Below are positions 47,301 to 58,714 of a stretch of 64,000 nucleotides of DNA, piece after piece (the stretch's first letter is position 1; each line of letters starts with the position of its first letter). Made by a program: the position numbers and the translations under genes. The notes below the pieces were generated by a model. It was not told the origin of the DNA, ran no database searches, and saw only the letters and a program-made list of their open reading frames with translations. Origin of the DNA: Plotosus lineatus (Eukaryota > Chordata > Actinopteri > Siluriformes > Plotosidae); NCBI GenBank assembly GCA_024760905.1, contig CM045729.1:59180580-59244579 (forward strand). The letters run 5' to 3'.

Positions 47301-47414
47301 TTGGCATTTGTTTTATGCCGGATGCCCTTCCTGACTCAACCTTCTGCATTTATCTGGGCTTGGGACTGGCATGAGGGAGAGACACTGGTTTGTGCCACCC
47401 CTCCACGGCTGCAT
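44335..47414 (-). mobile_element. RTE-type LINE copy R4, full length
   Basis: 3080 bp bounded by a perfect 18-bp target duplication 'tgatgaaggtatttaaac' at 44317-44334 and 47415-47432. This fixes the true ends of the family: the 5' end starts 'aatgcagccgtggaggggtg' on the minus strand and the 3' end is the (GAA)n-like tail. It interrupts the reverse-transcriptase region of LINE Z3. Confidence 0.95.
44401..47292 (-). pseudogene. RTE endonuclease-reverse transcriptase ORF, copy R4
   Basis: The ATG at 47292 gives 'MRVKTKNVIPDRSRP'. The endonuclease frame is open to 46159 with 'LNVGTM', 'SAYAPQ' and 'GADFNGHVG'; TGA replaces Trp after 'DTWW'. Downstream are frameshifts near 46070 and 45780, open reverse transcriptase at 45239-45823 and 44852-45235 with 'FVDLEKAYDRVP' and 'MFADDIVI', a stop where TVV-type sequence should continue at 45237, and small deletions near 44860 and 44700 (loss of the KRQE...AE segment). 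A final TGA near 44401 replaces Trp. Clearly dead despite intact ends. Confidence 0.9.
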
Positions 47415-47782
47415 TGATGAAGGTATTTAAACATCTTCTCAAATTCAAACAGGCATCCAGGTTTCCCCAGGATGATCTAAAGTGCGCTAAAGTTGACAGC
47501 ATTAAAGGCCTTGGTCAGCGATAATTGTTGTTCCATACACTCCTCCATAAGTTGGCATTCATGAAGATTATCCATAGTACTTCGTTCAACTCTGAAACCA
47601 CATTGGCTTCTGAGATGATTCATGGACAGATTGATATTGTTAGCTGATTCAACAGGACCTTGGAGAAGACTTCCCAACTGCCTATAGCAAACATATTCCA
47701 CTATGGTAAGCATAAACAGACTTGGAGCTCTTAAAAAAAAGACAGCAAACTGAATCGCCACGCTATACAATTAGAATAAGTA

Positions 47783-48703
47783 CAGTGGTACCTTATCTAA
47801 CAAATTTAATCTGATCTGAGGGCGAGCTCGTAAGCCAAAAAAGTTTGTTAGATGAAACAATTATTCCCATAAGAAATAACAGAAAACCAATTAATCCGTT
47901 CCAACCCCCTTCCCTTCCAAACTCATATAACCTGCCACAAACTCATATATTTGACCTAATATATTAAAGATAAACATGTAAAAACAATAAATATCTCATA
48001 GTAATAATAAATGAACACTAACATTAATAATAATTAATAATAGATAACAATAAACATGAATAAACAGTAAGTCAACTAACCCTTCCGACCATCGAAGGCA
48101 ACAAAGATGTCACATGGGCATGCATGAGGTGGTGCGTAACAGAGGGGGAGGAGGTGAGGAGAATTTTGTGCACGTGCATGCTACAAATGCCAGTGAGGAA
48201 AGACTCATGGCGAGCACCCACAAGGCCAGTGCTTCTCAAATAGTAGTGTGATGCCAGGGAAGTTTGTATGACCCAGAGGAGCATGCTTTTTTACCACACT
48301 GTACTAGAAATAAGTGTAATTGCGCATCCACTCGAGTAGTTGGCAGTGGTGCTCTCATAGTCACGCGCTGGTGTTCGGAAAAAGCACTGAGAAAACAACA
48401 TGAAGTGCAGTAAACACTATTTATAGTCATGTATGGGGCGCTGGGGGGTGTGAAATATATATTTTTTCTTCCTAGAGGGGGCATGATAGAAAATAATTGA
48501 GAAGCACTGCACAAGGCATTCTTGGAGCACGGAGGAATACAAGCAGAAGAATACTAGGCTAATCGGCCCAGAAAAACCATTTCCCCAGCAGAGTTTGTAA
48601 ATGAAAATTTTGCTCATTGGATGGGACAGATTTTTTGGTGTGATCTCACCTCATATCATAGAAAATTCGTTATAAGAGACACTTGTAAGTCAAGATACGA
48701 CTA
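47783..48703. mobile_element. non-autonomous Tc1/mariner-superfamily element
   Basis: Left end 'cagtggtaccttatctaac' at 47783 and right end complementary to 'tagtcgtatcttgac' at 48703, flanked by TA on each side (47781-47782, 48704-48705). 'gggcgagctcgtaagcc' and 'acttgtaagtcaagatacga' resemble the subterminal words of pogo/Tigger-type MITEs. No transposase. It contains the hAT MITE at 48227-48509. Confidence 0.7.
48227..48509. mobile_element. hAT MITE, 283 bp, with exact 8-bp target duplication
   Basis: Terminal repeats 'cagtgcttctcaa' (48227) and its complement 'ttgagaagcactg' (ending 48509). The flanking octamer 'cacaaggc' occurs at 48219-48226 and 48510-48517, the 8-bp duplication typical of hAT. 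It carries no transposase. Confidence 0.92.
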
Positions 48704-48963
48704 TACATGAATTGCACTAGCAATATGGTCTCCTCCAGAGCTCATAAGTTCAACAGGTCTTCCATCGAAACCTAGTGCTTTTCCTATGTTTACGTTTTTG
48801 ATGTTAGGTTTCATTTCATCAAGGAAGGGATCAGTTGTCATCTCCATATGATCTTTTTTGTGACAGCCCACTAATAACTGATTTATTGATTGTTGATAGA
48901 TTGTCAAAAAAAATCTGTAAACTGTCCTGTCCATTGAGTCATGATATCTGGAGCATCTCTGAT

Positions 48964-49144
48964 TTAGATAATAGGATGCTGAGGCTGGAAGACCAAAGAA
49001 ACGATTCATGGATGTGGTGAAGGAGGACATGAAGGTCGTTGGTGTAAGAGAAGAAGATGCAAAGGATAGGGTGAGATGGAGGCAGATGATTCGCTGTGGC
49101 GACCCCTGAAGGGAAAAGCCGAAAGGAAAAGAAGAAAGAAGAAG
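48964..49144 (+). mobile_element. RTE 3'-end fragment R6 (181 bp)
   Basis: Only the last part of the RTE: 'ggatgctgagg', 'atggatgtggtgaaggagga', 'gatgattcgctgtggcgacc' and the GAA-rich tail. A perfect 18-bp target duplication 'atctggagcatctctgat' is at 48946-48963 and 49145-49162. About 25 bp are missing internally between two GGAA words, compared with other copies. Confidence 0.92.
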
Positions 49145-49896
49145 ATCTGGAGCATCTCTGATATAAAGCTTTTCACTTCATGGCCACCATTGTTGAGGAT
49201 TGTGGACCACAGACCTCTTGGATCTTTCTGCATAACGCTTAAGAATCTTTGCAGTGACTCCCTCAATTTTTTGCAAAGACTTCTGACCACCACTTATTTT
49301 TCCTTCTGTCAGATTGTGCACTGCAGTCTTGATTTTACAGCCACAGATAACCATCTGCATTGGGAAGCTTCATGTAACCTATTTTTCTCTTCCTGGGGTT
49401 TGGTGATTATAGCATTGTTCTCATCAAACCAGTCTGTTTTTTGTTTAAAGACCAAGACCATTAACATGTAGTGGAGGTTTGTGTTTTGAACTACCGTTAG
49501 CTTCCATCAAAGTCAATGGTCTCAAGGGTATTGCTGAGAGCTTTTAACATGTTTCTGAAACATATTTTGCAACATGGACACATCTATGTGCTTTGTCTCT
49601 TTGACCCCAGTTGCTTTCAGTTTCCTCCTGATACACATTTTCATTTTGCCACATACAAGTTTGTGGTATAGATCACTCCTAATAAGTGTATTGAAATCTC
49701 CAAGTAGCAGTATTCCTTTTGCATTTGGTAATAATGCGATACAATACCAAAGGTATTAATAAAATAAACATGACAGATTCCTGACCACTATCTAAGGTGG
49801 AAGCTTTGATACTCAAAAAACAGATAGAAAGATATACACACACATCAATTCCATAGTAAACATATACTGTAACATTATTCCTTATTGTTATCTCTC

Positions 49897-49905
49897 TCAC
49901 ACACA

Positions 49906-49937
<32 letters not shown>

Positions 49938-49945
49938 CACACACA
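49897..49945. repeat. (CA)n-(CGCA)n microsatellite
   Basis: CA units, then five GCAC/CGCA units, then CA units again. Confidence 0.95.
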
Positions 49946-49965
49946 ATTTCCTAAATTTAATGTAA

Positions 49966-50170
49966 GTTATCAAAGGCTGGCCATGTCTCTCACTGTCTAT
50001 GGTGAGGCATGTAAAAGAACCATTGCAAAGCCGTCAGCGTGTTTCTCTCCCTTGCTAAAGGGTTGTGTCAAGAAGGGCATCCAACGTAAAATCCTATGTC
50101 AAATCAAATGTGTGAATCAGCTGTGGCGACCTCCTGAGAAAAGGGGAAAAGCCGAAAGGAAAAGAAGAGA
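49966..50170 (+). mobile_element. tRNA SINE, head A with RTE tail, 5'-truncated
   Basis: Starts inside the body at 'gttatcaaaggctggccatg'; later 'aagaagggcatccaacgtaa', 'cagctgtggcgacctcctga' and 'gaaaagccgaaaggaaaaga'. Its 3' end is the most RTE-like of the SINE copies, including a GAA-rich tail. Confidence 0.8.
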
Positions 50171-50699
50171 AAGCATGTAAGACAATATATTAATAAACTG
50201 ACCACAGCTTTTTATATTTACAATCACCAGTAATATATAGGATCCTCCGTTAGATGTTTTGCTCACAAATAAAATTTACCCCAGTGCTGCATTCTAAGAA
50301 CAATAATTATGCAGGAGTTTATTCTGTTAAGTACTCAGTTTTTGTGAAGCCTTAATCATAAAAACTTCTATGTCAGTAATGGGTTTTGAATGGAACTCAC
50401 TTGTACAATGGAGACACCTTGTCATGGAGTAAACATGTTTTTAAAAAGTTAATCCTCGTCGGAAATTCTTGACATAAAGCCCATCTCCTTGCCACCATTG
50501 CATGAGCTTACTCATTAGGGATGTGGAGGGGATGAGGAAAAATATTTACAATCCTTTGTATTTTGTAAATTCCTACTTTTACTTTGTAAATCTGCTTTGT
50601 GACAATGTCAATTGTAAAAACACTACACATAAAACTGAATTGAAATTGAGTATTTCCTAGACCTGTTGTGTAATGCTCGACACTGGCCCACATTGGTTC
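50171..50699. other. unrecognised DNA
   Basis: AT-rich, no supported feature. Confidence 0.45.
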
Positions 50700-50938
50700 A
50701 TTTGTTCATTTTCTAAACTGATGAATCCTAATTAGGGTGGTGGGGAGGCTGGCACACTTATCAGCTGGCTCTAGGCGAGGCCAGAGTACACCATGGATAG
50801 TTCACAAGGCCATAACAGGGCAGAAATACCCAGATAACAAAGCAGCCTGCTCTTTACGAAAAACAGCAATGGTTCTTTTACATGCCTCTCACTATAGACA
50901 TGGCTGGCCGCTGATAACCTAGTTAACTGCGGGGGGGA
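50700..50938 (-). mobile_element. tRNA SINE, head A body with tail II, 5'-truncated
   Basis: From tail II ('tgaatcctaattagggtggt') through 'cagcctgctctttacgaaaa' and 'caatggttcttttacatgcc' to 'gataacctagttaactgcgg'. The tRNA-like head is missing. Confidence 0.7.
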
Positions 50939-51411
50939 TCACATGGATATTTGAACAACACTGCATACATGAAACATGTAAAGTACAGACTGGGCATCAA
51001 CTGAGGATTACAGAAATATTACGGGGAGTTTTTTCTCTCTTGCAACAATCATATTACTATTATATAAGTATAGAATTTCACTTAAAGTCCTGACCTATTT
51101 ACCACTCAACTGATTTACAACACATGTTTATATACAAATCAAACAGCTTTTAAATCCACCTCACCTAAATCAGTTCCTTCTGTAATAGCTCCAGTAAATT
51201 CATACAACAGAAAATATTGCAGATTGTTTGTGAAAGGTGCTTGAAGAAAATTGCGATATTCATTATTAGAACTGAAACATGATGGCTTGTGCCTAACGGG
51301 CTGATCTGGGTATTTCAGAAACCGCTGATTTCAGGGGATTTTCAAATACAGCAGTGTCAAAGACTCAGGACTGAATTTATATAGTTTTCATTGTGAATTA
51401 GTATTGCAAGA
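50939..51411. other. unrecognised DNA
   Basis: No supported feature. Confidence 0.45.
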
Positions 51412-51505
51412 GTGGCAGGGTGGCATAGTGGTTAGAATGTCTGCCTAACAGCAAGAAGGTCCTATGTTTGAATCTTGGGCCCGGTGAGGAAGTTTTGTGT
51501 GAGTT
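51412..51505 (+). mobile_element. V-SINE-like head B fragment
   Basis: 'ggcagggtggcatagtggtt' (A box) with 'acagcaagaaggtcctatgt' and 'ttgaatcttggg' (weak B box); stops before the conserved centre. Confidence 0.55.
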
Positions 51506-51551
51506 TAGGTTATCTATCTGTTGATGTAGACTGTATTAAGGAAAATATTAC

Positions 51552-54500
51552 GAACCAGTGTCTCTCCCCCTTATGCCGGTACCAAGCCCGGATAAATGCA
51601 GAGGGTTGCGACAGGAAGGGCATTCGGCATAAAACTTCTGCCACATTTCTCATGCAAATGATCAAAACAAAATTTATACTGGATCGGTCGAGGCCTGGGT
51701 TAACAACGACCGCCATCAGTGCTGTCAACCAACAGGGTGCTGATGGAAATTGGACTACTGTTGGTCGAAGACGTTGAAGAAGGAGAGGTGGGAGGCGTGT
51801 CCGTAGGCAGAGAGAGAAGAGGAAAGGCATGAGTCTAGGACTGAGAGTGGGGACTTTGAATGTAGGAACTATGCAAAGAAAAGGTAGAGAGCTGGCTGAC
51901 ATGATGCAGAGGAGGAAGGTGAACATACTGTGTGTTCAGGAGACCAGGTGGAAAGGTAGCAAAGCTAAAAGCTTAGGAGCAGGGTTTAAGCTGTTTTATC
52001 ACGGTGTGGATGGGAAGAGAAATGGAGTAGGAGTCATCTTGAAGGAGGGGTTTGTCAGGAATGTTCGAGAAGTGAAAAGAGTGTCAGACAGAGTGATGAG
52101 TCTCAAGTAAGAAATTGAAGGCGTGATGGTCAATGTTGTTAGTGCTTATGCCCCACAGGCAGGATGTGAGCTAGAAGAGAAGGAGAGATTCTGGAGTGAC
52201 TTAGATGAAGTGATGCAGAGTACCCCCAGAGGTGTGGGGCAGAGTTCAATGGACATGTTGGTGCAGGAAACAGAGGGGACGAGGAAGTGATGGGCAGGTT
52301 TGGTATCCAGGACAGGAACACAGAAGGACAGATGTTGATCGATTTTGCAAAAAGGATGGGAATGGCTGTGGTTAATACTTTCTTCGAGAAGAAACAGGAT
52401 CATAGGGTGACTTATGAAAGCGGAGGTAAGAGCACACAGGTAGACTACATCTTGTGTAGGCGATGTAATTTGAAGGAAGTCAGTGACTGCGAAGTAGTAG
52501 TGGGTGAGAGTCTTGCCGAACAGCATTGGATGGTGTTGTTCAGGATGACGCTGATGGTGAGGAAGGTGAAAAAGGCAAAGGGAGAGCAGAAGACAAAGTG
52601 TTGGAAGCTGAAAAAGAAAGAGTGTCATGTTGTCTTCAAGGAGGAGTTGAAACAGGCTTTGGGTATTCAGGAAGTGCTTCCAGATGACTGGACAACCACA
52701 GCCAATATGATCAGGGAGACCGGCAGGAGAGTACATGGTGTGTCCTCTGGAAGGAAAGTAGACAAGGACACTTGGTGGTGAAATGAGGAAGTGCAGGAGT
52801 GTGTACAAAAGAAGAGGTTAGCTTAGAAGAACTGGGACATAGAGAGGACCGAAGAGAGTAAACAGGAGTACAGGGAGACAGAGCAATAAGGTGAAGGTAG
52901 CAGTGTCAAAGGCCAAACAGAGGGCGTATGATGACTTGTCTGAAAGGTTGGACAGTAAGGAGGGAGAAAATGATTTATACAGGTTAGCACAGCAGAGAAA
53001 TAGAGATGGGAAAGACGTGCAGCAAGTTAGAGTGATAAAGGACAGAGATGGAAATGTATTGACTGATGACAGAAGTATGCTGGGAAGATGGAAAGAGTAC
53101 TTTGAAGAGCTGATGGATGAGGAAAATGAGAGAGAAAAAAGAGTAGAAGGGGTGACCGTTGAGGACCATTAAGTAGCAAAGATTAGTAAGGGTGAAGTGA
53201 GGAGGGCATTGAAGAGGATGAAGACTGGAAAGGCAGTTGGTCCTGATGACATACCAGTTGAGGTATGGAAGTGTCTAGGGGAGGAAGCAGTAGATTTTCT
53301 GACAAGAATATTCAAGAAGGTCTTAGAAAGTGAGCAGATGCCGGAGGAATGGAGGAGAAGTGTGCTGGTGCCCATTTTTAAGAACAAGGGAGATGTACAG
53401 AGTTGTGGCAACTACAGAGGGATAAAGTTGATGAGCCATACAATGAAGCTATGGGAAAGAATGGTGGAAGCTAGACTAAGGGCAGAGGTCAGCATTTGTG
53501 AACAACAGTTTGGTTTCATGCCAAGAAAGAGAACCACAGATGCAGTGTTTGCTTTGAGAATATTAATAGAGAAGTACAGAGAAGGTCAGAAGGAGCTGCA
53601 TTGTGCCTTTGTGGATCTGGAGAAAGCATATGACAGGGTGCCGAGAGAAGAACTGTGGTATTGTATGAGAAAGTCTGGAGTGGCAAAAAAGTATGTTAGA
53701 GTGGTGCAGGACATGTATGAGAGATGTAAGACAGTGGTGAGGTGTGCTGTCGGTGTGACAGACGAGTTCAAGGTGGAGGTGGGACTGCATCAAGGGTCAG
53801 CTCTCAGACCCTTCTTGTTTGCTATGGTGATGGACAGGCTGACAGACGAAGTTAGACAAGAATCTCCATGGACTATGATGTTTGCAGATGACATCGTGAT
53901 CTGTAGTGAGATCAGAGAACAAGTGGAGGAAAATGTAGTGAGGTAGAGGTATGCCATGGAAAGGAGGGGAATGAAGGTTACTCTCAGTAAGACAGAATAC
54001 ATGTGTGTGAACGACAAGGACCCAAGAGGAACGGTGAGGTTAAAGGAGGCAGAGATAAAGAAGGTGGAGGATTGTAAGTACTTAGGCTCAACAATCCAGA
54101 GCAATGGAGAGTGTGGAAAAGAGGTGAAGAAGCGCGTGCAGGCAGGTTAGAATGGTTGGAGAAAAGTGTCCGGTGTGACGTATGATAGGATGGTATCGGC
54201 AAGAATGAAAGGCAAAGTGTACAAGACAGTATTGAGGCCAGCGATGTTGTATGGCTTAGAAACAGTAGCCCTGGGGAAAAGACAGGAGTCAGAGTTGAAG
54301 GTAGCAGAGATGAAAATGTTGAGGTTCTCTTTGGGAGTAACGAGGATGGATAGGATCAGGAATGAGTACGTCAGAGGGACAGCACATGTTGGATGTTTTG
54401 GAGACAAAGTCAGAGAGGCTAGATTGAGATGGTTTGGACATGTACAGAGAAGGGATAGTGAGTATATTGGTAGTAGGATGCTGAGGTTGGAACTACCAGG

Positions 54501-54664
54501 CAGAAGGCCTAGAGAAAGACCAAAGAGAAGATTTATGGATGTGGTGAAGGTGGACATGAAGGTCGTTGGAGTAAGAGTAGAAGATGCAGAGGATAGGGTG
54601 AGATGGATGCAGATCATTTGCTGTGGCGACCCCTGAAGGGAACAGCAGAAAGGAAAAGAAGAAG
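51552..54664 (+). mobile_element. RTE-type LINE copy R5, nearly full length
   Basis: The only long RTE copy on the plus strand. It begins within the leader ('gaaccagtgtctctccccc'), about 30 bp short of the R4 5' end, and ends 'tgtggcgacccctgaaggga' plus a GAA tail, followed by an AT-rich tract. No clear target duplication. Confidence 0.92.
51652..54636 (+). pseudogene. RTE endonuclease-reverse transcriptase ORF, copy R5
   Basis: Starts 'MQMIKTKFILDRSRP'. Lesions seen: TGA after 'TVGRRR' (51776-51778), TAA after 'DRVMSLK', a small deletion at about 52235 that removes 'GERVVIGAD'-type sequence and hence part of the endonuclease active site, TGA after 'DKDTWW', a frameshift near 52880, TAA after 'TVEDH', TAG after 'EENVVR' (53944-53946) and TAG after 'RVQAG'. 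Reverse-transcriptase blocks 'FVDLEKAYDRVP' and 'MFADDIVI' remain. It carries CAG at the position of the R3 stop. Confidence 0.9.
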
Positions 54665-54880
54665 ATATGTATACAGTATATATATATATAAAACTGAACT
54701 GGGAAGAAGGAGGAGCATGTTTGTAAACAATGGACGCAGGGTCATTATGTCATTACGTCAGCGTACTACGTAAGTACATCTAAACTCAAAATTTGACTTT
54801 TTTTATGAAAAAAAAAAAAAAAAAAACGTAAAAGAGAAAAAAAAACATAAAACGAATGAACATAAGTCGGGGAATGTCTG
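54665..54880. repeat. partial MITE with 'cagacattccccgacttatg' end
   Basis: The right end at 54880 reads, on the minus strand, 'cagacattccccgacttatg', and is followed by TA. A similar end is found at 56789. The left end is not identifiable in the TA-rich sequence next to R5. Confidence 0.35.
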
Positions 54881-54898
54881 TATATATAAAGGAAAATG

Positions 54899-55212
54899 CG
54901 GGTAGTGGTGGTCGAGTGGTATAGAGAGCTGGATTGCTGATTCTAAAGTTGGTCGTTTGAGTTCCATTCTCCACAGGGTTGTCACTGTTCCCCCAGTGCA
55001 GCTAACTGGGTTATCAAAGGCCGGCCATGTCGCTCACTGTTTCTGGTGAGATGCATGTAAAAGAACCATTGCTGACTTTGGTAGAGAGTAGCTGCAAAGC
55101 CGTCAGCGTGTTTCTGTCCCTTGCTAAAAAAAGGGTTGTGTCAGGAAGGGCATCCGACGTAAAAACCTATGCCAAATCAAATGTGCGAATCATCTGGAAA
55201 AGGGAAAAAGCC
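54899..55212 (+). mobile_element. tRNA SINE, head A with shortened RTE tail
   Basis: 'ggtagtggtggtcgagtggt' (A box), 'gtttgagttcc' (B box), 'gtcagcgtgtttctgtccc', 'aggaagggcatccgacgtaa', then 'cgaatcatctggaaaaggga', in which the 'gattcgctgtggcgac' part of the tail is deleted. Approximate flanking repeat 'aaggaaaat' at about 54889 and 55228. Confidence 0.8.
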
Positions 55213-56786
55213 TCAAGGCCATCATTAAGGAAAATACAAGAGCTATTCATAACATGTATAGTTTACTCATGTAAATCCAATATTTAGGCATCTAATACTT
55301 GTTGGTTATGCAGAAAAATGGCTGGCATTTCAGGGTTCAGTATGGGGCACAGCTCAGGGGGTATTCATATATCAGCATAACACTAATAGAAAGTTGGGGG
55401 GGTGACTCATACACAATAAAAATATTGCAAAGAAATACTGAATATTGAACAAATGTTTTATTACTATTTTTTAAAAAATGGTTTAAATGCATTATTTCTT
55501 GACTTTTTTTACATTGTACACTTTGTGTGATATGCATATGATGAAAGAATTACTTCATGAGAAGTAGATCTGTATTACATCCACATAATTATTATTTAAG
55601 GGTAACACCAAAAGTCCAAGTTTTAGTTTTTATTTACTTTTAAAATGTCAGAGGTATATTTTGGGTCAGCCTGTACTTTTTACAAGAAAACTGCATGTAT
55701 GTCAAAAGATACTTCAACTGTTTTATTCTCTCTCTATGATTTTTACAAAGTTAGATGCTCCCTTTCGTTCATTCTCTTGCACATCTGGCCTCAAGGCATT
55801 CTTTTATCTTTCCATCTGTTCTTTCTTGCTTTATCCAAAATGTAACCCAAAATGTCTCATTTGCAAGTTCTCTGACATCATGCCACATGTCTCAAATTTC
55901 TTTCTGTTGTTTTCTTCATTTTCCCAATGATGACCCAGTTCGCACACAACATTGCCAAACATTATAGCAATATTGCATTAAGGTCATAATTTGGTAAGTT
56001 GCTCAAAACATCAGAACATTGGGACAATGCTAAATCATAACATTTATTAAAAGCATGCACATAGTTTTGACATCACCAAAATATCACATACTGTACAACC
56101 AAACCCCCATTAGAATTATCTACTGTGGGACAAAGACTGTGCACATAAATGCTGGAGTTTATTTTTCAGTGAATCACACATGTACTGAAAAGAAAATGCA
56201 TGCACACAGTCCTTGCAAAGTAATGTTTCTATAACAGCTTCAACAGAGAATTTTTGACACATTGATAGAAAATGTTACCTGGAACAATGTTTTGGGAGTC
56301 TTCAAATAACATTTTAGCTGCATTCATACATGAAGCAACAGGCAACATGCTCACTGCTGAGTGACTCGTGACACTGCCTGGTGAGAGGGGCGAATCACTT
56401 CACCTCTCAGCTCTCGTTGCCTGGGTAACTCCCTTACATGATTTGTGCTTCATAATCTTTAAGAGGGAAGCGGTGAGAGATCCAGAAGAACTTATATTAT
56501 CATTATCTTATATTGTGTGAGTTATTTTAACTCATATTATCATCACATACAGATTATTATTATCATTATTATCATCACACAGCAAGTATAGAATGGAGAC
56601 TCTTGTGCATAATGAATCAGTTATAGTTCACTCTCCTCAGCATCTCTATTCTCTATTTGAGAAAAAAACTCTATAAAGTCACCACACCTGTTAGATTCAC
56701 CCAATGATATAACAACGAAATTATTACAGGAAGAATCATAGACTTGTTCATGGGACCTGTTGTTTTATATCTTTATTATCTCACAA
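55213..56786. other. unrecognised AT-rich DNA
   Basis: About 1.6 kb. Overlapping plus frames at 55645-55967 (66-89 codons) are hydrophobic and unrecognised; no other feature. Confidence 0.45.
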
Positions 56787-56788
56787 TA

Positions 56789-56920
56789 CAGACTCTCCCC
56801 AACTTATGTTTTTAATTGGTTCCGGACAGCCGAACATAAGTTGAAAGTGAACGTAAGTTGTTACAGTGACGTATGACGTATGACGTGTGACGTATGATGC
56901 TCATACTGTACTATACATCC
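56789..56920. repeat. MITE end, same family as 54880
   Basis: TA followed by 'cagactctccccaacttatg', then 'gccgaacataagttgaaagt', giving a short internal palindrome. Right boundary not found. Tandem 'gacgtatgac' words follow near 56870. Confidence 0.35.
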
Positions 56921-57289
56921 ATAAATGCCATTACAGTATCTCATAAAACACCCCTAAATCAATTATTATAAACATAACATTGTAAAATAATATCAAATAT
57001 ATCAAATAATATCAACATTAATTTCAAATAAGTCACTTATTTATACTGTGTCACTTTACATGAAGCTTAAAACAGCCAATCAACGCTTACAATATGTGAG
57101 GCGCTCAATAATGAAAGTAGTGTACTTGCAAAAGTAGTGTACTTGCTGTGGGTTATACAGACTTCCGGTCTTTCAAGTGCACAAGGGTGCCGTTGAACTC
57201 ATTTAGAACACTGCCTGCACTTGTCTATGGTGAGGATAAAAAAGAACCATTGCTGAAGACCCCCCACCATTAGGAGTAAAAAAAAAAGG
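56921..57289. other. unrecognised DNA with a SINE scrap
   Basis: 'cttgtctatggtgaggataa' and 'aaagaaccattgctga' at about 57220-57256 are a scrap of the head A SINE body. Otherwise nothing. Confidence 0.45.
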
Positions 57290-57596
57290 TAAAGTCCTTT
57301 GGGCTTTTTACACCCAAGCCATAGTGTCTCATCAGGCCGGTGCTTATCCCCGGTTTGTTTCCATAGCGTGAAGCGACTAGGAGTAAAACTCCTCCTGGAT
57401 TGGATGCTAGTCCATCACAGGTTACCTTCCAGTATATGTTTACTGGTACCCATTTATACTGCTGGATGAACAGAAGCACATTTGTGATTGAGACCTTGCC
57501 CAGGGGTCTTAGCACAGTGGGGGGGTCTACCAGGGATTTGAACACACAACCTCCCGATCATGAGCCCAGCACCCTAACCACTATGCCACCGGCCTC
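57290..57596 (-). mobile_element. tRNA SINE, family D
   Basis: Antisense tRNA-like head at the right end ('ccctaaccactatgccaccg' and 'gggatttgaacacac'); the body includes 'atgtttactggtacccattt' and the 3' part 'ctttttacacccaagcc'. A second copy is at 59138-59444 and a fragment at 36918. Confidence 0.75.
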
Positions 57597-58059
57597 ATGG
57601 ATTAGCATTAAGCTGTTCAGAAAATGCATTTTTTAAAAATAAATCTTCCAATTGGGCTGCAGTCGATTAGATATACTTCCACATTAATACAATGCAAAAA
57701 TCTAATATATATATATACAAGTTGTTTCCATAATATGGTAATTACATAACTTAGAAAGGGGTTCTGGATAACCAAAGAACTTCCTCAGGGAAAATACTAG
57801 AAAGAAAAAATGGAGGGCCAAAGCTAAGATGGTGTTTCAGAAAGTCATTTCAATGGAACACTTTAGACTTAAAAATAAAGAGATTAATTATGCTTAAAGT
57901 TTTAGAAATATTTCTTTAAGAGTAGGAATGACTGTAGAAAGGTTTAAATATGAATTGATAATTAGTTTTACTTCATGCAATTATGATATATAACTTTATA
58001 ATTATCATGTATGGCTTAGTGCAATAAATATACTCATGAAAAATGACCACACAAAGGCT
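57597..58059. other. unrecognised AT-rich DNA
   Basis: No supported feature. Confidence 0.45.
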
Positions 58060-58078
58060 TAAAGGAGAAAAGAGAAAA

Positions 58079-58084
58079 TTTATT
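58079..58084 (-). terminator. polyadenylation signal AATAAA
   Basis: AATAAA on the minus strand (TTTATT on plus), placed correctly for the candidate exon that stops at 58110. Confidence 0.4.
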
Positions 58085-58364
58085 GAATATATTGCACATT
58101 ACAACTCAGTCAGCCTGGTCCAAGGATAAGAATCATAAGAACAGGAAGAAGGGTCTCAGGCTCCATAGGCGACGTTGGAGAATAGTCAGTAGGTAAATCA
58201 GGCCAATCCACAGAGCAATCAATAAAGGGAGGCAATGGAGAAGGCTTTGGAGAAGAATAATCAGTAGCGAGAGGCAAGAGGCAGTGGAGAAGGCTGTTAA
58301 GAAGACTAGTCAGAAGAAGCCAAAGGGATATAGGAGGGGTCTGAAAAAGAGGACATAGCAGTAC

Positions 58365-58714
58365 GGGCAGTTGTGGTCTAGTGGTATAGGGTGCTGGATC
58401 GCTGACCCAAAGGTTGGGGGTTTGAGTCCCACTCTCCACAAGGTTGTCACTGTCCCCTCCAGTGCAGCTAACTGGGTTATCAAAGGCAGGCCATGTTTTT
58501 CACTGTCTATGGTGAGAGGCATGTAAAAGAACCATTGCTGACATCCGTAAAGAGTAGCTGCAAAGTCGTCAGCGTGTTTCTGTCCCTTGCTAAAAGGGTT
58601 GTGACAGGAAGGGCATCCGACGTAAAAACCTCTGCCAAATCAAACGTGCGAATCAGATGATTCGCTGTGGTGACTCCCGAGTAAAAGGGAAAAAGCCGAA
58701 AGGAAGACAGACAG
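58365..58714 (+). mobile_element. tRNA SINE, head A with RTE tail, full length
   Basis: 'gggcagttgtggtctagtgg' (A box) and 'gggggtttgagtccc' (B box), the body, 'aggaagggcatccgacgtaa', 'gattcgctgtggtgactccc', 'gggaaaaagccgaaaggaag', ending 'acagacag'. A short repeat 'agcagt' on both sides may be part of its target duplication. It is inserted in the candidate minus-strand exon. Confidence 0.88.

Larger units (their letters stand above)
43640..49740 (-). mobile_element. zinc-finger LINE Z3 carrying nested insertions
   Basis: Minus strand; readable once inserts are removed. Endonuclease end 'LLLGDFNT' lies near 49690-49720 and the linker 'KTDWFDENNAI' near 49400-49445. 'FLDEMKPNIKNVNIGKALGF' with 'DGRPVELMSSGGDH' lies near 48720-48830, 'RSQCGFRVERSTMDNL' near 47560-47620, and 'TKAFNAV' near 47490. 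After R4 come 'MVKNGMKQ' near 44250 and 'TYVEPNI' with 'HLGSRLSRNGTFDAEI' near 43860-43970. The order matches Z1 and Z2. The inserts are at 44335-47414, 47783-48703 and 48964-49144. Decayed. Confidence 0.75.

Noticed and set aside
55645..55967. Overlapping hydrophobic plus-strand frames as a small membrane protein gene
   Set aside because: Three overlapping frames in T-rich DNA with no motif, promoter or splice evidence.
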